13,670 nt of DNA, taken from NCBI GenBank assembly GCA_937922005.1, contig CAKZWV010000030.1, positions 1 through 13,670 on the forward strand, given 5' to 3'. Position numbers and translations under genes: made by a program. Below the pieces are notes generated by a model. The model saw nothing but the letters and a program-made list of their open reading frames with translations, did not search any database and had not been told where the DNA came from. Positions 1 to 6,408 of this stretch are shown piece by piece. Within the stretch, counting starts at the first letter, position 1. Every line of letters starts with the position of its first letter. This DNA comes from an uncultured Clostridia bacterium (GTDB taxonomy: Bacteria; Bacillota; Clostridia; Saccharofermentanales; DTU023).

Positions 1-19
1 TCAGATTAGGGTCGTTGCT

Positions 20-325
20 CTAGATGTGGGTCATCTCAGTGCTCAGGGATCTCAGACCCTCACTCCCTTTTTGGTAAAGCACTAGGGCCACCATGCTCAG
101 GCTCTGGGCAAAATAATGGTAGAGGATCAAAAGAAAGGCTATAAAAAGATAGAGTCCTCCAACTGGGGCCGACTTCCCGAGGCCTCGGCCCCCTAAGGGT
201 GCCGCTTTTTCGGTGTCTGAGCCCTCAAAAGTTGACTTCTCTGGCCTTGGACTAGGGGTGACGGGCCGGTCAGCCCCCCCCTGTTGAGAGTCCGGACTCC
301 CGTACGTTTCCTGGTTCAAAGTCAT
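20..325 (-). CDS. Small predicted single-pass membrane protein, unknown function
   Basis: I do not recognise this 101-residue protein. Residues 1-55 are polar and rich in Pro, Gly and Ser, so probably disordered. One hydrophobic stretch follows at about residues 57-84 (GLYLFIAFLLILYHYF, then LSMVALVLY), and then a short polar tail of about 17 residues. This fits one transmembrane helix, or a helix plus a membrane-lying segment. There is no signal-peptide pattern at the N-terminus and no lipobox. The ATG lies 5 nt after the TAG stop of the DUF2156 gene, and the Shine-Dalgarno-like GGAAGG/TAGGA overlaps that stop, so translation is probably coupled and the gene is the last one visible in the rpoB operon. 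The coupling and clear start make a real gene likely, but without recognisable homology this rests on context. Confidence 0.6.
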   Translation of the reverse strand: MTLNQETYGSPDSQQGGADRPVTPSPRPEKSTFEGSDTEKAAPLGGRGLGKSAPVGGLYLFIAFLLILYHYFAQSLSMVALVLYQKGSEGLRSLSTEMTHI

Positions 326-330
326 ATTTC

Positions 331-1425
331 CTACCTTCCTAAGCCTGCTCCAGGCTGACGCAAGGTCATGGCGACCTCATATTTGTCCACCATGGAGACC
401 GGCATATAGGATTCTTTAGCCTGGCGCAGATTTTCCAGCCCCAGGTCTTCCTCCCGGTTCACCAAATCGACCGTGGGAAATTCTTCCTGTTGGACGACCT
501 GGTTGACCACCGCATAGAGACCAGGAAAACGCTCATGATCAGCCTTTTCAAAGTGCATGATGGCATAGTCGGGACGAACTTCACTTCCGATGCTAAAGGC
601 AATCATCTCGTCCCCCCAAAAGAGGGCCCCGCCCCGGATATCCGGGAGCTTGTCCCAAGCCGCAAAGATGCGTTGAATGGGCCAATAATCGCTCTCTTGG
701 ACATTCCAGAGGTCCCGACGTTTTTCCTTGGCCCACCTTGCCACCAGGGCTAAAGCTTCTGGGGCATCGTCGGCTGTCAAAGACCGGTAGGTTGTATCAG
801 GGTAAGTCCGCCAAAACTGATTATTGGCATTTCGCTTGGCCCGGTATTTTTTGCCCCCCAGGGTCCGCAATTTCTCCGCATTATAAACATAATCAGAGAA
901 GTCCCGACTCATGGAAGCCTCGTAAGTCATGGTCTTCCAGCCTTCAAAGAGGGGGAGGAACTTTTCATCTACTGAACTGACTCGGATACTTTGGGGGCCC
1001 AGATTATTCTCTGGCAAAGGAGCTAACAGGGGAAAAAGGGTCTCCACAATTTTTTCTAATTTGGCCGCCGTAAGCTGCCCCATGGGAAGGTCTAAGTGGG
1101 CTGGCATCCCCTCTAGCCCCAGGGAAACAAAACACAGGCAGTCTTCTAAAACAGTATAGAGATAGTGGGTTGTGCAGTCCCAGGCCAACCGACAAGCCAG
1201 AGAAGCCGTACAAGAATCGCTTTGCAAGGCACCATAGTAAGCACCGTATTGGGGGGCTAGGTCTGCGGTAAGGGGACGAAAAGAAATTCCCCGCCAAATC
1301 ATTGGCTTTACATCTAAGGGAGGCGGGGCTAGGCCCAGGTCCCTATCTTGGGGATAAGTTGGCGGATACATCCGGTCAGTTTCTTTACAGGTACAACGGG
1401 AACAAGGTTGATTTATATCTTTCAT
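331..1425 (-). CDS. DUF2156 (LPG synthase C-terminal-like, COG4866) acyltransferase-fold protein
   Basis: A 364-residue protein of the DUF2156 family, related to the GNAT-like C-terminal domain of phosphatidylglycerol lysyltransferases. Most stand-alone members have no proven substrate. Typical family segments are visible: DYVYNAEKLRTLGGKKYRAKRN at about 178-199, a GALFWGDEMIAFSIG strand region at 266-280, HFEKAD at 291-296, and VNREEDLGLENLRQAKESYMP at 322-342. There is no transmembrane flippase part, so it is probably cytoplasmic. An open frame extends 23 codons further upstream, but that would run into the DUF1292 gene. I chose the ATG at 1425 because AGGAAGG precedes it at normal spacing and because it begins 8 nt after the DUF1292 stop. 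Odd feature: a Cys-x2-Cys-x-Cys motif at residues 8, 11 and 13, ahead of the conserved domain, with several further Cys at 72-98. The family call is firm; the reaction is unknown. Confidence 0.85.
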   Translation of the reverse strand: MKDINQPCSRCTCKETDRMYPPTYPQDRDLGLAPPPLDVKPMIWRGISFRPLTADLAPQYGAYYGALQSDSCTASLACRLAWDCTTHYLYTVLEDCLCFVSLGLEGMPAHLDLPMGQLTAAKLEKIVETLFPLLAPLPENNLGPQSIRVSSVDEKFLPLFEGWKTMTYEASMSRDFSDYVYNAEKLRTLGGKKYRAKRNANNQFWRTYPDTTYRSLTADDAPEALALVARWAKEKRRDLWNVQESDYWPIQRIFAAWDKLPDIRGGALFWGDEMIAFSIGSEVRPDYAIMHFEKADHERFPGLYAVVNQVVQQEEFPTVDLVNREEDLGLENLRQAKESYMPVSMVDKYEVAMTLRQPGAGLGR

Positions 1426-1433
1426 AATCCTTC

Positions 1434-1790
1434 CTATTCTGAAAGAGGCTCTTGCTGGTCGCCCCGGATCCAGGGGTGGTCTTTCTGGAGCCAAAAATCC
1501 TCTTGGTAACGACGGAAAAACTCCTTAAAGACCACCTCATATTCTTCCCGATTCCGGATCGAACTATAGTAGGTGTCTCCATTTTCTTCTTCATATTTAT
1601 GCATAATTAAGATCTCATTTTTTGAATGAGCCTTGAACGGGACGTAGCTATACATCACCGCATAGGTCTTTCCATGGTAGGAAAAGGTATCAATGGGCGA
1701 TACATAATACTCCAGCCCACTGCGTTCATCTTGCAGGATGGCCAGGATTTCCCCGGAACTGAGGTCATCCGAACTGGGAATCTGTGGCAT
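1434..1790 (-). CDS. DUF1292 family protein (YrzB-like)
   Basis: A 118-residue acidic protein of the DUF1292 family (B. subtilis YrzB), whose molecular role is unknown. The family pattern is clear at about residues 14-45, a GEILAILQDERSGLEYYVSPIDTF-like strand-rich segment, and again in an EILIMHKYEEENGDTYYSSI region followed by EEYEVVFKEFFRRYQED. It is somewhat longer than the roughly 90 residues usual for the family, with the extra residues at the C-terminus. The ATG at 1790 is supported by AAGGAGG about 6 nt upstream. It sits 22 nt after ruvX and 8 nt before the DUF2156 gene. The order ireB-ruvX-DUF1292 is a conserved Bacillota cluster, which supports the assignment independently of the sequence match. 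Confidence 0.87.
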   Translation of the reverse strand: MPQIPSSDDLSSGEILAILQDERSGLEYYVSPIDTFSYHGKTYAVMYSYVPFKAHSKNEILIMHKYEEENGDTYYSSIRNREEYEVVFKEFFRRYQEDFWLQKDHPWIRGDQQEPLSE

Positions 1791-1812
1791 GGCTTGCCTC
1801 CTTTTCCAAAGG

Positions 1813-2325
1813 CTAGGAGTCCTCTTCCAGGATCAGCCTAGAAGAAGCCCCCTTGGCATAAAGAAAATCTTCCAGCATCAGTTGGGCCGCCATCTGGTCG
1901 ACCAGGCCCTGTTTCTTTTTGGCCTTAGTACCCAGATCCCGCATCTTTTCATAGGCCCGGACAGTCGTATAAGCCTCATCAAAATAGAGGACCGGGCAAG
2001 AAGGGGACAAATAATCCCCGAGCTGGAATATTTGTTGTAAAACGGGACTGATCCTAGGCGAGGCTCGCAAAGCATGCAGGGACTGGACCCGCTGATCGGG
2101 CGACCGGTAGGGAAGGCCCAAAACCACGCATTCCACCCCATGTTGAGCTACAAGGGCCAAGCTATACTCACCCACCCGCTTTAGACCCAGGGTCTCTCTC
2201 ACCCGGCCATCCTTGGTCTTTTTATGGCGGTTCAGAGTCTCCAAGGGCCGGGCCAGGAGGCCTTGGTCGTCGGAGAGAGCATAGCCAACCCTACTGAGCC
2301 CATAATCGATGCCTAGGTATCGCAC
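1813..2325 (-). CDS. ruvX: Putative pre-16S rRNA nuclease / Holliday junction resolvase-like protein (YqgF/RuvX family)
   Basis: A 170-residue RNase H-fold protein of the YqgF/RuvX family (B. subtilis YrrK). In E. coli the family member is linked to 16S rRNA 5' end maturation, and a Holliday junction resolvase role has also been proposed. Visible motifs: the N-terminal metal-binding GIDYGLSRVGYALSD (residues 5-19), VVLGLPYR in the central strand, FDEAYTTVRAYEKM (the family's usual DERLTT-like acidic motif, here DEAYTT), and the C-terminal VDQMAAQLMLEDFL with its catalytic Asp. All three acidic positions appear to be kept. The length is slightly above the usual 140 residues, mainly from a longer middle region and a C-terminal tail. 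The start is GTG at 2325 with GGGAG 7 nt upstream. Two nearby upstream ATGs are out of frame. It follows ireB by 38 nt. Confidence 0.9.
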   Translation of the reverse strand: MRYLGIDYGLSRVGYALSDDQGLLARPLETLNRHKKTKDGRVRETLGLKRVGEYSLALVAQHGVECVVLGLPYRSPDQRVQSLHALRASPRISPVLQQIFQLGDYLSPSCPVLYFDEAYTTVRAYEKMRDLGTKAKKKQGLVDQMAAQLMLEDFLYAKGASSRLILEEDS

Positions 2326-2363
2326 CTGTTTACTCCCATTTTGCTTCCATTTTACTGGGTTCT

Positions 2364-2702
2364 CTAGTTGCGGTAGTCTTGGCTGTTATTCGAACCATAA
2401 TCTTCCGGTGCCGAGACCCGGCCCCCTGGGCGGCTGCTTGGCCGACCAGGCTCAGACAAGGTTTCAATATATTGGCGCAGGATGACCTCTAAAAGTTCAT
2501 CGCGCTCCATGTGACGAATAATAGCCCGGGCGTTATTGTGGTTGGTGATATAGGTGGGATCCCCCGAGATGAAGTAGCCGACCAATTGATTGATGGGATT
2601 GTACCCATTTTCATTGAGGGCTTGCATCACAGATGTTAGGATCCGCCTAGTTTCTTGTTCCTTATCTTTTCCAAAGGAAAATCTCGTCGTCTCGCTACTC
2701 AT
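2364..2702 (-). CDS. ireB: IreB family regulatory phosphoprotein (UPF0297/DUF965)
   Basis: A 112-residue protein of the IreB/YrzL family. In Enterococcus faecalis, IreB is a small dimeric substrate of the PASTA-domain kinase IreK, phosphorylated on N-terminal threonines, and acts negatively on cell-envelope stress and cephalosporin tolerance. The family core is unmistakable: ETTRFSFGKDKEQETRRIL at residues 4-22 with two adjacent Thr (5 and 6) in the region phosphorylated in E. faecalis, then ALNENGYNPINQLVGYFISGDPTYITNHNNARAIIRHMERDE at about 28-69. The last 30 or so residues (PGRPSSRPGGR..., ending in an Asn/Asp/Gln-rich stretch) extend beyond the usual length of about 85-90 and look disordered. 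The ATG at 2702 has a strong AGGAGGAG site. It lies only 42 nt after rpoC with no visible terminator, so it is probably co-transcribed with RNA polymerase genes. Confidence 0.93.
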   Translation of the reverse strand: MSSETTRFSFGKDKEQETRRILTSVMQALNENGYNPINQLVGYFISGDPTYITNHNNARAIIRHMERDELLEVILRQYIETLSEPGRPSSRPGGRVSAPEDYGSNNSQDYRN

Positions 2703-2744
2703 GTTGATCTCCTCCTATTTTATGGGCGGCCGACTTGGGGCGGC

Positions 2745-5700
2745 CTATACCGGCATTGCCGGGGTATCTCCCCCCTCCCGGTCCCGGTTCACTTGATACT
2801 CTGGGTTGAGGGTATAGTAGTCATCCCGGGCCTTGTCGAAATGCCCGTATTCATCCACTAGGGTCCGGTTGCTGGTCACAGGAACAGCCGTAATATTTCG
2901 GTACTGCTCCAAACCTGTCCCGGCAGGGATAAGTTTTCCTATGATGACGTTCTCTTTGAGGCCCTTCAGGGGGTCCACCTTGCCTTTAACTGCCGCATCG
3001 GTCAGAACCTTGGTCTGTTCCTGGAAGGAGGCAGCTGATAAGAAGGAGTCGGTAGACAAAGAGGCCTTGGTAATCCCAAGGAGGATCCGGTGGAAGCTGA
3101 TGGGATGGCCATTTTTCGCCTCAATCTCCTTATTAAGCGCCCGGACGTTGAAGAGGTCTTGGATGGTTCCAATCCCCATGGTGCTATCGCCCGGATCTTC
3201 GATAATGACCTTGCGGAGCATTTGTCGGATGATAATTTCGATATGTTTATCGTTGATATCAACGCCGTTGGACTTATAGACCTTTAAGACCTCGGCCAAG
3301 ATGTATTCCTCTACGCCTGAAGGCCCATTGATATCCATGATATCGTGGGGGTTGACACTGCCTTCCGTGATCTTTTGGCCAAGGTTAAGCTTTTGACCAT
3401 CCTTGACAATCAGGTGCATGGTGCTAGGAATCTCGTATTCCTCTGACTCACCCTCTTCGTTGGTAACCGTAACCTTGGACCCCTTCCGTCCGTTGTCCTC
3501 AATATGGACTACACCGGCAACACTGGAAATAAAGGCGATACCCTTTGGCTTTCTAGCCTCAAACAACTCTTCAACCCGGGGAAGACCGGCGGTAATATCT
3601 TCACCGGCAATACCACCCTGGTGGAAGTTTCTCATGGTTAACTGGGTACCAGGCTCTCCGATGGACTGGGCGGCGATAATGCCGACCGCCTCACCTACCA
3701 CCGTAGGCTTGCCAGTAGCCAAGTTCATCCCGTAGCATTTGGCGCAGACCCCGGTCGAAGACTCGCAGGTGAGGTTGGACCGGATGGGCACCGAGGTGAT
3801 CCCACAGGCCTCAATAGCCTTAGCATGGGCGGCAGTGATCATTTCATTCTTAAAGATGATCAACTGATTATTTTGGGGATTACGGATCTCTTTAGCAGCG
3901 TAACGGCCTGTAATCCGGTCAGACAAGGACTCCAAGAGCCGGTTGTTGTCGAAGATGGCCGTGACTTCCATGCATTGCTCAGTCCCGCAGTCATCCTCAT
4001 GGATGATCACGTCTTGAGAAATGTCCACCAGACGTCGAGTCAAATATCCTGAGTCAGCTGTCTTCAAAGCTGTATCAGACAGGGTCTTTCTGGTTCCGTG
4101 CGAGGAAATAAAGAACTCCAAAACGTTCATACCCTCACGCAGGTTGGACTTGATAGGAATCTCCAGAACTTTTCCGGAGGTATCGATCATGTTACCCCGC
4201 ATTCCAGCCAGCTGCTTAATCTGGTTGATGTTACCACGGGCTCCAGAGACACTCATCATCTTGACAGGGTTGGTATCTCCCAGATTTTCTTTCAAATCTT
4301 CCGTAACCTTATTGGTCGTCTCATCCCAGACCCGGACAACGTTCCGATAGCGTTCTTCATCACTGGAAACTCCACGGGCATAGTCCATATTGATGGCATC
4401 GACGGTTCTTTGCGCCTCATCAAGCATGGCCTGCTTGTTCGAATGGACGGCCAAGTCGTTGATACCGATGGACAAACCACTCTTGGTGCAATAGGCAAAA
4501 CCCATGTTTTTAATAGCATCAAGAAGATGGCTGGTCGTAGCCAGACCATGGGTCTGGATGGCTTTTCCGATGATGTCTCTTAGCTGCTTTTTACCGACCG
4601 TAAAGTCGACCTCTAGGTCCAACTTATGAGCCTCGTCCCGACGATCGACAAAGCCAAGATCCTGGGGGATGATCGTATTAAAGATGAATCTCCCCAAGGT
4701 GCTTTCTACGACCTTGCGGACCCGGTCCTTGCCCTCTTCTTGAACTTCCCTAAAGATCTTAATTTTGGCATGGAGGCTAACGTGGCCCCACTGATAGGCC
4801 AGCATAGCCTCGTCAAAGCTCGAATAGGCCTTTCCTTCGCCAAGGACCCCTGGCTCTTCCATGGTAAGGTAATAGAGACCCAAGACCATGTCTTGGCCAG
4901 GAACCGTAATCGGTTTCCCATCTTGGGGTTTTAAGAGGTTATTCGACCCCAGCATGAGGAACCTGGCTTCTGCCTGGGCCTCATGGGACAGGGGGAGGTG
5001 GACGGCCATCTGGTCTCCGTCAAAGTCTGCGTTGTAAGGCGAACAATAGAGGGGGTGGAGCTTGATAGCATGCCCTTCTACCAGGACCGGTTCAAAGGCC
5101 TGAATACCAAGGCGGTGCAAGGTAGGGGCCCGGTTCAGCAAGACAGCCTTTCCCTTAATGACCTTAGCCAAGGAGTCCCAAACAAAGGGCTCCGCCTTTT
5201 CCACGACCCGCTTTGCTGTCTTAATGTTATTGGCCAGGCCGCTCTCCACAATCTCATGCATGACAAAGGGTTTGAAGAGCTCCAAGGCCATCTCTTTGGG
5301 CAGGCCGCACTGGTGCATCTTGAGATCTGGTCCAATAACGATAACCGACCGGCCCGAATAGTCAACCCGCTTACCTAAGAGGTTCTGGCGGAAGCGCCCC
5401 TGTTTGCCTTTCAAAAGGTCGCTCAAGGACTTAAGGTTCCGGTTGCCTGAACCCACAACGGGCTTTCCCCTCCGACCATTGTCGATCAGAGAGTCTACAG
5501 CATCCTGGAGCATTCTTTGCTCATTTTTGATAATCAGACCAGGCGCCCCCATGTTGAGCATTTTTTGGAGACGATTATTCCGGTTGATCACCCGGCGATA
5601 CAGGTCATTCAAGTCAGAAGAAGCAAATCTTCCTCCGTCCAGCTGGACCATAGGTCGCAGGTCAGGCGGTAAAACCGGCAGGACATCTAAGACCATCCAC

Positions 5701-6395
5701 TCAGGCTTGTTCCCTGACTGGAGGAAGGACTGGACGACTTCCAACTGGCGAACGATCTTTTTCCGCCGCTGGCTCTTAGCCTCCGGCAGTTCTTCTAGGA
5801 GATCTTTCTCAAGCTGGACCAGGTCCAAGTCGTGGAGGAGCTTTTTAATAGCATCTGCCCCCATCCCCGCCTCAAAGGCTGTCCGTCCATAGGTCGCTTG
5901 GGCTTCCCGAAACTCTTCTTCCGTAAGGATCTGCCCCTTCGAAAGGTCCGTGTTCATGGGATCGGTGACGATATAATTCGTATAGTAGATGATGGTTTCC
6001 AGATCTTTGGGCTTAATGTCCAAAATAATCCCCATCCGGCAAGGGACTCCCCGGAAATACCAGATATGGGAGCAGGGGGTGGCCAGCTGAATATGGCCCA
6101 TCCGTTCCCGGCGGACTTTAGATTTCGTAGCCTCGACCCCGCACTTGTCGCAGACAATTCCCTTGTATCTATGTTTTTTATATTTACCGCAGTGGCACTC
6201 GTAGTCCTTAACAGGCCCAAAAATCCGCTCACAGAAGAGCCCATCCATCTCTGGCTTGAGGGTCCTGTAGTTGATGGTCTCCGGTTTTTTTACCTCACCA
6301 TGAGACCAAGAGAGAATATCTTCCGGCGAGGCCAAACTAATCCGTATAGAGGAAAATTCCGTATTCACAATACGATCTTTTATTTTTCTACTCAC
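2745..6395 (-). CDS. rpoC: DNA-directed RNA polymerase subunit beta'
   Basis: A 1216-residue beta' subunit, the catalytic clamp half of RNA polymerase; the length is normal for Bacillota. The N-terminal zinc site has Cys 67, 69, 82 and 85. The catalytic magnesium loop NADFDGD is intact, with Asp 457, 459 and 461. The second zinc site uses Cys 803, 877, 884 and 887. The lid/switch region KQGRFRQNLLGKRVDYSGRSV and the LNRAPTLHRLGIQAFEP segment are conserved. The bridge helix (about 760-795) reads SSHGTRKTLSDTALKTADSG, and the trigger loop reads TMRNFHQGG at 920-928; both differ from the usual Gram-positive residues (see findings). The start is GTG at 6395, with GAGGGGG 7 nt upstream, 13 nt after the rpoB stop, so the two are translated in step. 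It ends with TAG 42 nt before ireB. The identification is certain. Confidence 0.99.
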   Translation of the reverse strand: MSRKIKDRIVNTEFSSIRISLASPEDILSWSHGEVKKPETINYRTLKPEMDGLFCERIFGPVKDYECHCGKYKKHRYKGIVCDKCGVEATKSKVRRERMGHIQLATPCSHIWYFRGVPCRMGIILDIKPKDLETIIYYTNYIVTDPMNTDLSKGQILTEEEFREAQATYGRTAFEAGMGADAIKKLLHDLDLVQLEKDLLEELPEAKSQRRKKIVRQLEVVQSFLQSGNKPEWMVLDVLPVLPPDLRPMVQLDGGRFASSDLNDLYRRVINRNNRLQKMLNMGAPGLIIKNEQRMLQDAVDSLIDNGRRGKPVVGSGNRNLKSLSDLLKGKQGRFRQNLLGKRVDYSGRSVIVIGPDLKMHQCGLPKEMALELFKPFVMHEIVESGLANNIKTAKRVVEKAEPFVWDSLAKVIKGKAVLLNRAPTLHRLGIQAFEPVLVEGHAIKLHPLYCSPYNADFDGDQMAVHLPLSHEAQAEARFLMLGSNNLLKPQDGKPITVPGQDMVLGLYYLTMEEPGVLGEGKAYSSFDEAMLAYQWGHVSLHAKIKIFREVQEEGKDRVRKVVESTLGRFIFNTIIPQDLGFVDRRDEAHKLDLEVDFTVGKKQLRDIIGKAIQTHGLATTSHLLDAIKNMGFAYCTKSGLSIGINDLAVHSNKQAMLDEAQRTVDAINMDYARGVSSDEERYRNVVRVWDETTNKVTEDLKENLGDTNPVKMMSVSGARGNINQIKQLAGMRGNMIDTSGKVLEIPIKSNLREGMNVLEFFISSHGTRKTLSDTALKTADSGYLTRRLVDISQDVIIHEDDCGTEQCMEVTAIFDNNRLLESLSDRITGRYAAKEIRNPQNNQLIIFKNEMITAAHAKAIEACGITSVPIRSNLTCESSTGVCAKCYGMNLATGKPTVVGEAVGIIAAQSIGEPGTQLTMRNFHQGGIAGEDITAGLPRVEELFEARKPKGIAFISSVAGVVHIEDNGRKGSKVTVTNEEGESEEYEIPSTMHLIVKDGQKLNLGQKITEGSVNPHDIMDINGPSGVEEYILAEVLKVYKSNGVDINDKHIEIIIRQMLRKVIIEDPGDSTMGIGTIQDLFNVRALNKEIEAKNGHPISFHRILLGITKASLSTDSFLSAASFQEQTKVLTDAAVKGKVDPLKGLKENVIIGKLIPAGTGLEQYRNITAVPVTSNRTLVDEYGHFDKARDDYYTLNPEYQVNRDREGGDTPAMPV

Positions 6396-6408
6396 AAGCT
6401 ACCCCCTC

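Noticed and set aside
2723..2746. GGGCGGCC repeated in the rpoC-ireB gap, considered as a terminator stem
   Set aside because: The two copies are in direct, not inverted, orientation and no T run follows on the minus strand, so no hairpin terminator forms.
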